Assembly (NCBI GenBank): GCA_903829015.1
Contig: CAIKOJ010000170.1
Coordinates: 1-54,215 of the forward strand
DNA from: an uncultured Bacteroidota bacterium
GTDB taxonomy: Bacteria > Bacteroidota > Bacteroidia > Chitinophagales > Chitinophagaceae
Direction of reading: 5' to 3'
Length of the DNA stretch: 54,215 nt
In this document: piece by piece, positions 32,124 to 41,437 of the stretch
Layout of the letters: the number at the start of each line of letters is the position of its first letter
Numbering within the stretch: position 1 is the first letter of the stretch
Made by a program: the position numbers and the translations under genes
The notes under the pieces: model-generated
The model's input: the letters and a program-made list of their open reading frames with translations, nothing else
Told to the model about the DNA's origin: nothing
The model's database searches: none

Positions 32124-33470
32124 TTGGAAAGTACCGAAGGCGAACTTACAACTCTATTACTCAACATTACTGCCGGAGCCGCAACTGCATCCAGTACCAC
32201 CATTTTAATTATAGTAATACTGGTTTTACTCTTGATGTCGGCTGTGATTGCCGGCGCCGAGACGGCTTTTTTCTCTCTTACTTTAAAAGATATCAACTAC
32301 CTAAAAGTAAATGAAAAGCCCAGTGCCCGCATCGCCATTGACTTGCTTGACCATCCGAAACTGTTGCTGGCAACCATTCTGGTAGCTAATAATTTTATAA
32401 ACATTGCTATTGTAATTTCCACCAATGTTCTGGTAAGTGCGTTGATATCGCCCACTATCAATGTTATCCTCTCCTTCCTGATACAGGTAATCGTGGTTAC
32501 TTTTCTGTTGGTGCTTTTTGGCGAAGTGTTGCCTAAGGTATATGCCACTCAAAATAATCTGCGCATGGCTTTATTTTCGGCACAGTATATAAAGATACTA
32601 CTGGGCATTTTTAAGCCCATTAGCAGCACACTGGTAAGTTCCACCAGCTTTATAGAAACCAAACTGGGGAAGAAAGTAGGCAAAAACATAAGTAACGAGG
32701 ATTTTGAACATGCCATAGAACTAACTGTAGGCCATACCGCTACCAAGGAGGAAGTAAATATATTTAAGGGCATTCTCAAATTCGGTAACATCTCAGCCAA
32801 GCAGGTGATGCGCACCAGGCTGGACGTAAGTGCACTTGATTACGAACTAACATTCAGCGAGGTCAGGGACTATTGCCTTGACGCAGGATACTCCCGACTT
32901 CCGGTTTTTAAGGACAGTCTGGACAAAGTTGCTGGTGTTATACATACCAAAGACTTTTTGCCGCACATCGATAAGGATACTTTCGACTGGCACGTGCTTA
33001 TACGCCCTGCCTATTTTGTGCATGAAAGCAAGCTGATAGAAGATCTGCTGAAAGAATTCCAGCAGAAAAGAATGCATTTTGCAATAGTAGTTGATGAGTT
33101 TGGAGGCACTTCAGGCATAATTACTCTGGAGGATATAATGGAGGAGATCATAGGTGATATTAAAGACGAATTTGACGAAGATGATCTGCATTATAAAAAG
33201 ATAGACGATCACAACTTCATATTTGAGGGTAAGACACTGATCAACGATGTGTGCAGAGTGCTGGGTATGCCATCTGATACTTTTGAACCGGTACGTGGAG
33301 AAAGCGACTCACTTGCCGGGTTGATCCTTGAAATCTCAGGCAAGTTTGCGGCCGTTAACGAATCGGTGAAGTACGAGCATTATGAATTCACTGTGCTGGC
33401 TATTGAAAAAATGCGCATTCAGCGTGTGAAGGTCACTATCCATCCGGAGGAGGAAAAAGAGGAAGAATAA
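32124..33470 (+). CDS. gldE: Gliding motility-associated protein GldE (DUF21/CBS/CorC family)
   Basis: The 448-residue protein begins at TTG 32124, giving a hydrophobic N-terminus. It has a DUF21 membrane domain (~25-190, four helices, with SAVIAGAETAFFSL and GEVLPKVYAT), a CBS pair (~210-330; VMRTRLDVSAL, FAIVVDEFGGTSGIITLEDI) and a C-terminal CorC/HlyC domain (~350-440). The architecture is that of Mg/Co efflux-like proteins, and in Bacteroidota the copy after mutY and ssb is GldE, linked to gliding and type IX secretion. Its usual neighbour gldD is absent; the next gene runs the other way. The assignment rests on architecture and gene order. Confidence 0.9.
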   Translation: MESTEGELTTLLLNITAGAATASSTTILIIVILVLLLMSAVIAGAETAFFSLTLKDINYLKVNEKPSARIAIDLLDHPKLLLATILVANNFINIAIVISTNVLVSALISPTINVILSFLIQVIVVTFLLVLFGEVLPKVYATQNNLRMALFSAQYIKILLGIFKPISSTLVSSTSFIETKLGKKVGKNISNEDFEHAIELTVGHTATKEEVNIFKGILKFGNISAKQVMRTRLDVSALDYELTFSEVRDYCLDAGYSRLPVFKDSLDKVAGVIHTKDFLPHIDKDTFDWHVLIRPAYFVHESKLIEDLLKEFQQKRMHFAIVVDEFGGTSGIITLEDIMEEIIGDIKDEFDEDDLHYKKIDDHNFIFEGKTLINDVCRVLGMPSDTFEPVRGESDSLAGLILEISGKFAAVNESVKYEHYEFTVLAIEKMRIQRVKVTIHPEEEKEEE

Positions 33471-33538
33471 AGGAGTTTCGGAATTAGATTCCCCGGGGAC
33501 GAACACTCTCCACCACACTTTACGCAGCTTTGATTTTG

Positions 33539-36500
33539 TTATGCCGGTCTTACCGGGCTGCCTCCCCAATTGCTGTCGGACTGCAGGTTTTCGCCTTTCA
33601 TCACCAGCGACAGCGCTTCTACATTAACATTGTCGCCAATTTCGCTATCGTAGAGTATGATGGTACGCGCACCAATACTGCAACGCTTACCGATCTTAAC
33701 CGGCCCCACCTTCATTACCCTGTCTTCAAAGAGGTGGGTTTGTGGTCCGCAATCTTCATTTAAGGCGGTTTCATCCCCTATCACCACCATATCGTGCTCT
33801 GTGATGTCGGTTGTATTCATCCACACTCTTTTCCCCGTTTTCACACCCAGCAATCGCAATATCAAAGGCAACCAGGGAGTTCCTCTCATAAAATCGAGCA
33901 GGAAGGGAACCGAGAGCGCTTCGTACGTAGATGTAACAGCCTCGCTCCTCCAAACCTTCGAAGTCCACATTGGTTTTTGTTCGGGTTTGTGCTTGCCTAC
34001 GGCGAGCCACTTGAGTACCGCTGTTACCATAAATGCAGGCAACCCCATAAATATCAGGTAGTAAAAAGGTAACGCCAGCATGATCTCCCACCATGGTCTG
34101 CCCACGATCAGATCATGCGCATAGGCGATAAAAAGGATACTGCAGATCAGGATCACTGTTTCAGGAATAAGTATCCTGATAAACTCAACGATGCTCCGCG
34201 CCAGTACCCTTTGCGGCGAAGGACGGCTCGTAAGTTCAGAAGCAAATGTACGGCTGGCCTGCCTGCGTGGCAACGGAATCGCCGGCGAACCGAACCAGTC
34301 TTTTGCTTTGGCATTCTCCAGTTGCTCTTTGTCGGGAGGGGTTGATAAAACGCCTATCAACATGCGGCCGGGGAGATTATAACCCTGTGGTATCAAAGCA
34401 CTGTTACCCACAAAGCTATTGTTGCCAATGACTGTATGGTCGAGAATCAATTGCTGACCCCTGACATCAGACTCACCAAGCGTAACCGCATCTGCCACAA
34501 AAGCACCTTTGCCAATATTTAACAGCGGATGGGTAACACTACTTGCTGTAGATATCTCTGTATTCTTGCCTACTTTGGCACCTAAAGCCCTGAACAGCAG
34601 GGAAATGTAAACCGTTGCATAAATCGGGTGTAAAACGATGAGCGACAAGCTCATTAACTGATCTGCAAACCATTTGCGCACGTAAAACCAGCTGTAAATC
34701 GGGTATTTGCCTGGTTTAATATCCCACTGCAATAACCGGGTAAGCACTATTGTTACCAACGTAAAAACGATAATATAAGTGAGGGCAAGTGAAGGCGTAA
34801 CGAAGAGGTAACTGAAGTCGTAATCAGGCGTTGAGTTATCGAGGTTGTTGATGATGATGATCGTTGGTAATAATGGAAGCAGCACAACGAAAGGAAAAAT
34901 CAACAGGGATACAGCAAATATCATTGTGTACTTCCTTCGTTTGGCATCAGATACAAACAGCGGCTGAGGAAGATCCTTAACCTCAATCTTTTCCTTGAAC
35001 ACAGCGGGACTGCCTTGCCAAACCTCACCACTCTTGATGGTCTTACCTTCCTGCAGCATACTCAGGTCCTTCAGTTCTCCCCACTCCTCAATAGTGGAAT
35101 TACCTGAGATAACAGCACTGCTGCCCACATAGGCATGATCGCCCAAAGTGATACGTCTGAGTTTCAGCCAGCCATCTTCTACAAATGCATTATTGAGTAC
35201 CACCTGCGAGCTGATACTCACATCGCTCCCAATTTCTACCAGATCCTCGGCGCCTATAGATATTGCCGCAAGCTGGGCATCTTTAGCGACCTTTACACCC
35301 ATTCTGCGCAGGTAACCAGCATACAGGGGCGTGCCATTCAAGAATTGAGCAGGCAACAGGCGCTGCATGGTTTTAACCAGCCACCACCTGAAGTAATAAC
35401 TACCCCATAACGGATAATCGCCCTCCTTCATTTTGCCAATGATCAGCCACTTCATTGCAATAGTAAATGCTGCATAAAGAGGCGGAATAAAGCAGAACAT
35501 ACACAAAGCAGTGGTTATGGCATATGGTACACTCCTTGTTTCTTCGGCCACATAGTAATAGCCCAGGTATGGAAAGAAAATCTGAATAGCAAACAGACCA
35601 TAAATAACCAGCAATGAAACCGTTTGAGCAAGGCCACACAAGTAGTACCTACTTTTAGGTATCTCGTTGAAAACCTTTTTCGCTTTGGTTGCACCAGCTG
35701 GTTTTGACTCCCAGTATTCAACCAGACTGCTTAACGGCCGGTTGAGATAAATATCTTTTAGTGATGCCTGCGGTATGTTTGCTTCCTTGCGGAGCTTTGA
35801 AACAAACGCAGCAGCCAATAAGGAATGCCCCCCAAGATCAGTGAAAAAATCATTTTCAAGAGTGATCTCCCGGTTGGGGAAGAATCTTCTTAAACCTGCT
35901 ATTACACGGTCGCCCAACGGCGCATCAAGGTCAATAACTTCGTTGGAGATGCTGATCGCATTCTCCAGCAACATTGCAGGCACAGGCAACGACTTTCTAT
36001 CAATTTTACCGCTTGGCAGCCTCGGCATTTCAGAAAGCTGAACGATCACACTGGGAATCATGTATGCAGGTAAAACCTTTGCCAGTTCATCCCTGATGGT
36101 CTGCTGATTCATTTTTACCGGATCATCACAAACCACATAACCGGCCAGGTGATCCTGTCCGTTTACATCCTTTTTCACAACAACCGCTGCCGCCGTAATT
36201 TCAGAAAGTTTACCTAATTGTATTTCAATTTCACCTAATTCTATCCTGTATCCTCTTAGTTTGATCTGGTCATCAAATCGCCCCTGAAAATCGATACTGC
36301 CATCGGCGTTAATGACTGCCGCATCGCCTGTTCGATAAATCACCTCCCCTCCCAGTTCTTGCAACGACTGTGGCTTCACAACGAACTTTTGACTGGTTAG
36401 TTCAGGGAGATTAATGTATCCGCTACATACACCTGCTCCTGAAATAACGAGCTCTCCCCTCTCGCCAACCGGCAAAATATTCATTTGCTCGTCTACTACG

Positions 36501-37438
36501 GCCAGATTATAATTGGGCAATGGAATACCAATCGTTATCGGATCACCCGGCTTCAATGCAATCAGCGTTGCGGTAACAGTCGTTTCAGTTGGGCCGTAAC
36601 TGTTGTAGAACTTTCTGAAAGGCACAGACCACCTGGCCAGTACCTGAGTAGTGCATGCTTCGCCACCTGCGTTAACCAGTCTGAGCGTCGACGACATATC
36701 ATCTTCCATTACCGCCAGCAAACTGGGTACAGCATGGAGCACAGTAATGCGATTATCTCTCAAAACATCGCTTAGTTCATCAATCGATTTTGCTGTTGCT
36801 GCATCGGCCACCCAAAGTGTGGCCCCGGCAAAGTAACTGATCCAGGTTTCTTCGCACCACATGTCAAATGACACGGAAAAACCCTGGTAGACTTTATCGG
36901 TATTTGTTACTTCTAGTACGGAATTTTCTGCCCTCACAAAATGGCAAATATTGCGCTGCGTAATGGGTATTCCTTTAGGCTTGCCGGTACTTCCCGAAGT
37001 ATAGAGTACGTATGCCCAATTGTCGGGAGAAGGCCCTGGGTTAACGGCAATTTGCTCACCTCCGCCCGGTCTGGACACTACCGAAAAACAGGGTATTTCT
37101 AATTTTATCTTCTCTTTACCAATATAACCTTTCGCACCCACTTCGGAAAGCACTGTCTCCAGACGTTCTGCAGGCATTTCAAAATCGAGGGGTACGTAAG
37201 CTCCACCGGCTTTTACTATCCCGAGTACAGCCACATGCAATTCCAGCCCCCTCGGCCACCATAAACCGACCGGATCGCCCGGCTTTATACCCTGACTAAC
37301 AAGATAGGCAGCCATTGCATCGCTCCACAAATCAAGCTCACTGTAGGTTACAGAAATATCGCCAAAAATTAACGCTGTGCTGCCAGCATATTTTTTTGCG
37401 GACGCACGAAAAATATCCGCCAGAGTTTCCTCCTGCAA
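33539..37438 (-). CDS. Pls/PosA-type nonribosomal peptide synthetase
   Basis: The 1299-residue protein has one adenylation domain (~1-490: WAYVLYTSGSTGKPKG, NSYGPTETT, YRTGD, GRFDDQIKLRGYRIELGEIE, and Lys478 in SGKID) and one peptidyl carrier domain (~505-580; LGGHSLL, Ser539 as the pantetheine site). The ~700-residue tail has membrane helices and three tandem units with the phrase 'GTPL..GYLRRMGVKV', near residues 705, 950 and 1190, each followed by left-handed beta-helix-like hexapeptide repeats. This is the layout of the epsilon-poly-lysine synthetase family (TIGR02353). There is no condensation or thioesterase domain. My reading of the pocket (D-M-E-H-V-A-S-V-T-K) shares Asp, Glu and Lys positions with basic-amino-acid codes, a weak hint. 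No PPTase adjoins. Confidence 0.93.
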   Translation of the reverse strand: MQEETLADIFRASAKKYAGSTALIFGDISVTYSELDLWSDAMAAYLVSQGIKPGDPVGLWWPRGLELHVAVLGIVKAGGAYVPLDFEMPAERLETVLSEVGAKGYIGKEKIKLEIPCFSVVSRPGGGEQIAVNPGPSPDNWAYVLYTSGSTGKPKGIPITQRNICHFVRAENSVLEVTNTDKVYQGFSVSFDMWCEETWISYFAGATLWVADAATAKSIDELSDVLRDNRITVLHAVPSLLAVMEDDMSSTLRLVNAGGEACTTQVLARWSVPFRKFYNSYGPTETTVTATLIALKPGDPITIGIPLPNYNLAVVDEQMNILPVGERGELVISGAGVCSGYINLPELTSQKFVVKPQSLQELGGEVIYRTGDAAVINADGSIDFQGRFDDQIKLRGYRIELGEIEIQLGKLSEITAAAVVVKKDVNGQDHLAGYVVCDDPVKMNQQTIRDELAKVLPAYMIPSVIVQLSEMPRLPSGKIDRKSLPVPAMLLENAISISNEVIDLDAPLGDRVIAGLRRFFPNREITLENDFFTDLGGHSLLAAAFVSKLRKEANIPQASLKDIYLNRPLSSLVEYWESKPAGATKAKKVFNEIPKSRYYLCGLAQTVSLLVIYGLFAIQIFFPYLGYYYVAEETRSVPYAITTALCMFCFIPPLYAAFTIAMKWLIIGKMKEGDYPLWGSYYFRWWLVKTMQRLLPAQFLNGTPLYAGYLRRMGVKVAKDAQLAAISIGAEDLVEIGSDVSISSQVVLNNAFVEDGWLKLRRITLGDHAYVGSSAVISGNSTIEEWGELKDLSMLQEGKTIKSGEVWQGSPAVFKEKIEVKDLPQPLFVSDAKRRKYTMIFAVSLLIFPFVVLLPLLPTIIIINNLDNSTPDYDFSYLFVTPSLALTYIIVFTLVTIVLTRLLQWDIKPGKYPIYSWFYVRKWFADQLMSLSLIVLHPIYATVYISLLFRALGAKVGKNTEISTASSVTHPLLNIGKGAFVADAVTLGESDVRGQQLILDHTVIGNNSFVGNSALIPQGYNLPGRMLIGVLSTPPDKEQLENAKAKDWFGSPAIPLPRRQASRTFASELTSRPSPQRVLARSIVEFIRILIPETVILICSILFIAYAHDLIVGRPWWEIMLALPFYYLIFMGLPAFMVTAVLKWLAVGKHKPEQKPMWTSKVWRSEAVTSTYEALSVPFLLDFMRGTPWLPLILRLLGVKTGKRVWMNTTDITEHDMVVIGDETALNEDCGPQTHLFEDRVMKVGPVKIGKRCSIGARTIILYDSEIGDNVNVEALSLVMKGENLQSDSNWGGSPVRPA

Positions 37439-37606
37439 AAAGTCCGGACGAACGGCTCCGGAAACTAGACTTTTACTGATGTTTTGTAGAGGCGAGATAA
37501 CTATTTAATTTAATCGAAATATACAACAAAGTTCATCTTTATTGGCGACTATACGCAGCTGCAAATAATAAATAAAGCATAAATTTTCTTTTTGACATTG
37601 CCTTTT

Positions 37607-37614
37607 TACTTTTG
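37607..37614 (+). promoter_or_regulatory. Bacteroidota-type -7 element (TACTTTTG)
   Basis: This TAnnTTTG match ends 16 bases before the start of the RNA methyltransferase gene at 37631. Confidence 0.6.
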
Positions 37615-37630
37615 AGTTTTAATTAGACAT

Positions 37631-38218
37631 ATGACGCCTGAACGAGCAGCAAAAATCAAAAAAGTTCTGGACCATCGCCAGCCGGGGTTGGTTGTTGTTA
37701 TGGAAAATGTGCATGATCCTCACAATATCTCAGCCGTGCTACGTACGTGCGATGCGGTAGGCGTACAGGACGTTTTCATATTAACCACCATTATGCCCCG
37801 CCATAAAAAATTAGGCAAAAACAGCTCGGCCAGTGCAATTGGCTGGCTGACTATACATGAATACGACAACACTGAGGAATGTATGATGGCGGTAAAGAAA
37901 ATTGCCGACAAGGTTTATGCTACCCACCTGGGGGTTGAATCTCATTCTCTTTATGACATGAACTTTAGTGAAAACATAGCGTTGGTTTTTGGCAATGAAC
38001 ATGCGGGTGTAACAGAAGATTGCCTTAAATACTGCGATGGCAATTTCATCATACCTCAGGTGGGCATGGTGCAATCGCTTAATATCTCCGTAGCATGCGC
38101 AATAACACTATATGAAGCATTCCGACAGAAAATGCTAAATGGCGCGTATGATGGTGCTCCTAAATTGTCTGAAGCCAGGTATCAGGAATTGGCCAAAAGC
38201 TGGGATCTGTACGAATGA
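37631..38218 (+). CDS. TrmH/SpoU family RNA 2'-O-methyltransferase
   Basis: The 195-residue protein is a compact SPOUT enzyme: NVHDPHNISAVLRTCDAVG (motif 1, Asn32 and Arg38), VFGNEHAGV (motif 2) and IPQVGMVQSLNISVACAI (motif 3, the knot). The middle motif reads NEHAG where many have NEgxG. The lack of extra N- or C-terminal domains fits TrmH, which methylates the ribose of G18 in tRNA with S-adenosylmethionine; a rRNA target is possible. It is monocistronic with its own promoter and a bidirectional terminator. Confidence 0.9.
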   Translation: MTPERAAKIKKVLDHRQPGLVVVMENVHDPHNISAVLRTCDAVGVQDVFILTTIMPRHKKLGKNSSASAIGWLTIHEYDNTEECMMAVKKIADKVYATHLGVESHSLYDMNFSENIALVFGNEHAGVTEDCLKYCDGNFIIPQVGMVQSLNISVACAITLYEAFRQKMLNGAYDGAPKLSEARYQELAKSWDLYE

Positions 38219-38225
38219 AAAGCAT

Positions 38226-38258
38226 AAAAAAATCCACACAAACGTGTGGATTTTTTTA
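38226..38258. terminator. Bidirectional intrinsic terminator
   Basis: ATCCACAC and GTGTGGAT pair around AAAC, flanked by an A run on the left and a T run on the right. It serves both the methyltransferase (+) and the sigma factor gene (-). Confidence 0.9.
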
Positions 38259-38284
38259 TGTAATTATCTTGCTTCAGGATTAAC

Positions 38285-39160
38285 CTAGTTCCCCAGATAT
38301 GTCTTCAATAGCTGGCACCTGCTTGCAGTGCGCAGCTTAGTGATCGCTTTATCTTTGATCTGACGTACACGCTCACGTGTAAGAGAGAATTTCTCGCCGA
38401 TATCTTCAAGACTCATTGGGTTGGCAACACCAATTCCGAAATAGAGTTTGATCACATCGCGCTGGCGATCTGTAAGCGTGCTCAATGAACGCTCTATCTC
38501 ACAACGAAGTGACTCACCGTGGTACAAATCAGCATCTGCAGAATCCGAGTTAGGATTCTCCAAAATATCCAGCAGTGTATTGTCTTCGCTATCTACAAAC
38601 GGAGCATCTACAGACACGTGCCTGGCGGCTACACCAAGTGTTGTTTCCACTTCTTCGGTGCCTATATCGAGCAATTCTGCAAGTTCTTCGGTTGACGGTT
38701 CACGCTCGTATTCCTGCTCGAGTTGAGAGTAGGCTTTACTGATCTTATTCGATAAGCCAACTTTGTTCAACGGCAAACGGACTATCCTTGACTGCTCTGC
38801 CAATGCCTGCAGGATCGATTGACGAATCCACCATACGGCGTAAGAGATAAATTTAAAACCACGGGTTTCATCAAAACGCTGTGCTGCTTTGATAAGACCA
38901 AGGTTACCTTCATTGATCAGATCGCTCAATGATAAGCCTTGATTCTGGTATTGCTTGGCTACAGAAACAACAAAACGAAGGTTGGCTTTCGTAAGTTTTT
39001 CCAGCGCCCTTTGGTCGCCTTGTTTAATCCTGATAGCGAGTTGCACTTCTTCTTCAGGGGTGATCAAATCCACTTTTCCGATCTCCTGAAGGTATTTTTC
39101 AAGCGACTGGCTCTCACGGTTGGTAATTGACTTGGTAATCTTTAACTGACGCATCGACAT
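38285..39160 (-). CDS. rpoD: Primary sigma factor (RpoD/SigA, Bacteroidota type)
   Basis: The 291-residue factor has sigma regions 1.2 ([20 protein letters not shown]), 2 ([20 protein letters not shown], then [20 protein letters not shown] and [15 protein letters not shown]), 3 and 4 ([35 protein letters not shown]). At ~290 residues it is much shorter than the ~600-residue enterobacterial RpoD because it lacks most of region 1.1 and the non-conserved insert; this is the normal Bacteroidota housekeeping form. It recognises the TAnnTTTG -7 elements found here. A candidate promoter lies 72 bases upstream, giving an autoregulated leader. Confidence 0.95.
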   Translation of the reverse strand: MSMRQLKITKSITNRESQSLEKYLQEIGKVDLITPEEEVQLAIRIKQGDQRALEKLTKANLRFVVSVAKQYQNQGLSLSDLINEGNLGLIKAAQRFDETRGFKFISYAVWWIRQSILQALAEQSRIVRLPLNKVGLSNKISKAYSQLEQEYEREPSTEELAELLDIGTEEVETTLGVAARHVSVDAPFVDSEDNTLLDILENPNSDSADADLYHGESLRCEIERSLSTLTDRQRDVIKLYFGIGVANPMSLEDIGEKFSLTRERVRQIKDKAITKLRTASRCQLLKTYLGN

Positions 39161-39232
39161 AAGTAAAGAATTAGTGGTTTGAAAATAGTAGGTAACAAAA
39201 AATCGATGGGGTAAAAGGTAGCATTATCACAA

Positions 39233-39240
39233 CAAAACTA
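39233..39240 (-). promoter_or_regulatory. Bacteroidota-type -7 element (TAGTTTTG) of the sigma factor gene
   Basis: This minus-strand TAnnTTTG match lies 72 bases before the start at 39160, so the leader would be longer than for most genes in the window. Confidence 0.45.
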
Positions 39241-39409
39241 AGGGTCTTAGCAATTCAACCCAAAAAAAATTTATCAATACATTAACACAATATTGCTATA
39301 TCCGCCAAATACACTAAATATATATTCGAAAGAATCAAGAATAAAATTTTGATTGTAGGCACATTTTTTTATTATTGCACTTAAACTAACATAAGTGAGT
39401 AGTCATACA

Positions 39410-39793
39410 ATGAACAAAAAGAAGGTAATGTACTCGGTAGAATTCCCAATTAGATGCTCTCCATCTATATTGTACACGTTTTTATCAACACCGGTGGGGT
39501 TACAGGAATGGTTTGCAGACAAAGTTGATCAAAAAGACAATGTGGTACATTTTACCTGGAATGGTAGTACGGACAACGCCGAAATTTTAGAACATATTGA
39601 GAATGAATTTATAAGATATCGTTGGGATCATTATGGTAAAGACGAATTTTTCGAATTTAGCATAGAGCAAAGCCCGGTTACAAGCGAAACGATACTAAGG
39701 ATCACGGATTTCGCCGACAAAGCAGACATAAAAGATCAGGAAAGATTGTGGAGCTCTCAGGTTAGTGACTTAAAGCACCGCATTGGTAGCTAA
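39410..39793 (+). CDS. START-like (SRPBCC) domain protein
   Basis: The protein has 127 residues from ATG 39410; the ORF continues to a GTG at 39395, five codons earlier, so either start is possible. The single domain folds as a helix-grip: VMYSVEFPIRCSPSILYTFL, STPVGLQEWFADKV, then strands and a long C-terminal helix (DIKDQERLWSSQVSDLKHRI). It is the AHSA1/START-like family common in Bacteroidota, with no known substrate; these domains bind hydrophobic ligands in the cytoplasm. It faces away from the sigma factor gene and ends in a terminator. Confidence 0.85.
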   Translation: MNKKKVMYSVEFPIRCSPSILYTFLSTPVGLQEWFADKVDQKDNVVHFTWNGSTDNAEILEHIENEFIRYRWDHYGKDEFFEFSIEQSPVTSETILRITDFADKADIKDQERLWSSQVSDLKHRIGS

Positions 39794-39866
39794 TTATTTT
39801 ATATATAAAGCTAGCTCTTCTTAAACGTCTGTAGTCTGTACACTTTCAACTCTAACTAATTAGATT

Positions 39867-39901
39867 TAAAGCCTGCTTGCCAAATGGCAGGCAGGCTTTA
39901 T
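39867..39901 (+). terminator. Intrinsic terminator after the START-like gene
   Basis: TTAAAGCCTGC pairs with GCAGGCTTTA, with an inner TTGCCA/TGGCAG extension and a T-rich tail (TCATTTT). Confidence 0.85.
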
Positions 39902-39909
39902 CATTTTAA

Positions 39910-39917
39910 TAACTTTG
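39910..39917 (+). promoter_or_regulatory. Bacteroidota-type -7 element (TAACTTTG)
   Basis: This TAnnTTTG match ends 44 bases before the TTG start at 39962, within the tail of the terminator. It would drive the LptF/G, PAP2 and GT39 genes. Confidence 0.55.
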
Positions 39918-39961
39918 CCACATACGCCGAACCTAGGTAAAGCTTTTTATTTTAACTAGGT

Positions 39962-41437
39962 TTGCAATACACAAAAATCCTTTTGGTTAAGAAACTAGAC
40001 ATACTAATCCTTAAAAGTTTTATCGGTCCATTCATTGTGACATTTTTTGTCTCGCTGTTCGTGCTGGTAATGCAGTTTTTCTGGCTGTATATGGATGAGT
40101 TGATCGGTAAAGGAATTGGCATGTTGCCAATTTTCCAGTTGCTGATCTATATGTCTGCTACACTTGTACCATTAGCGCTGCCTCTTAGTATTCTATTGGC
40201 CTCGATCATGACATTCGGGAACCTGGGCGAAAACTTTGAACTCGTTGCCATTAAGTCTTCCGGGATATCACTACTCCGTTTTTTAAGACCATTGTTCATT
40301 CTTATGATTTTTGTATCCGGACTCGCTTTTTTCTTCAGTAATAATCTGATACCGGTAGCTAATCTTAAAGCGCTGACTCTGCTCTATGATGTGCGAAATG
40401 CAAAGCCGACATTAAACATTCGTGCAGACCAGTTCAATAACGATATCCAGGGCTTTTCGATCAGGGTTGGCAGCAAAGACAAGGATGGTAAAATAATCCG
40501 AGACATACTTATTTACGACCATACAGATATGATCGGCAATAACAAAGTGATCATTGCCAAAGAAGGTGAGATGGTTTCTTCTGCCGATAAACAGTCCCTT
40601 ATTTTCAAGTTGAGAGATGGCTGGAGGTACGAAGAAGGCTATACCAGAGGCATGAATGACTACACTCAGACCAGAATGCACTTTGCAAAATGGGATAAAG
40701 TTTTTGACCTTTCGGGATTCAGCTTCAATCGATCGAACGAAGGCCTTTTCCGGAATGCGTACCAGATGATGAATGTCTCTCAGCTTTCTGAGAACATTGA
40801 CAGCCTTAAGCGCTCCAGACTAAGAAGTTTCAAAACGGTTACTACTTATCTAACCCCTTACGTAACAATAGGCGGCAACACTAAAGATAGCCAGCCGGTA
40901 TTGGCAGGTTTGAAAAAAGTGTCCCTACCTGCCAGAAAATATGATTCTTCGTTTCTTGAGTTAATACCCGATTCCTTTCGCGTAGCGTCTTTACAAACCT
41001 CGGCCAACAACGTACGTAATTTCAAATCGTTGATGGATATAAGTGCCCTTAATAAAAAACTGGATGCAGAGAATTATGTGAAGTATTCTATCGAGTGGCA
41101 TCGCAAATTCACACTTTCTTTTGCCTGCATTCTATTATTCCTAATCGGCGCGCCCTTGGGAGCAATCATTCGTAAAGGCGGACTGGGGATGCCGTTGGTG
41201 ATAGCTGTTATCTTTTTTATGACGTTTCATATTCTAAACATTACCGGCGAGAAACTGGCAAAAGCCGGGTCATCGGCTCCGTGGGTTGGCATGTGGATGT
41301 CTTCACTCATTTTGTTACCGCTGGCTTTTTGGCTGGTAAAAGCTGCAAGAAATGATTCGCAGATCTTCACGAAAGAATGGTACAGCAGAATATGGAGACG
41401 CATTAAAAACATTTTACCGCTAAAGAAAATTTCTTGA
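39962..41437 (+). CDS. LptF/LptG family permease
   Basis: The 491-residue protein has six membrane segments in the pattern of LptF/LptG: three near the N-terminus (KSFIGPFIVTFFVSLFVLVM, then ATLVPLALPLSILLASIMTF, and LRPLFILMIFVSGLAFFFS), a large periplasmic jellyroll-like region (~130-370), and three at the C-terminus (FTLSFACILLFLIGAPLGAI onwards). It would form the membrane part of the LPS export ABC transporter with LptB and the LptC/A bridge. The start is TTG 39962; TTG 39983, giving VKKLDILILKS, fits other family starts better and is possible. The next gene overlaps by four bases. Confidence 0.9.
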   Translation: MQYTKILLVKKLDILILKSFIGPFIVTFFVSLFVLVMQFFWLYMDELIGKGIGMLPIFQLLIYMSATLVPLALPLSILLASIMTFGNLGENFELVAIKSSGISLLRFLRPLFILMIFVSGLAFFFSNNLIPVANLKALTLLYDVRNAKPTLNIRADQFNNDIQGFSIRVGSKDKDGKIIRDILIYDHTDMIGNNKVIIAKEGEMVSSADKQSLIFKLRDGWRYEEGYTRGMNDYTQTRMHFAKWDKVFDLSGFSFNRSNEGLFRNAYQMMNVSQLSENIDSLKRSRLRSFKTVTTYLTPYVTIGGNTKDSQPVLAGLKKVSLPARKYDSSFLELIPDSFRVASLQTSANNVRNFKSLMDISALNKKLDAENYVKYSIEWHRKFTLSFACILLFLIGAPLGAIIRKGGLGMPLVIAVIFFMTFHILNITGEKLAKAGSSAPWVGMWMSSLILLPLAFWLVKAARNDSQIFTKEWYSRIWRRIKNILPLKKIS

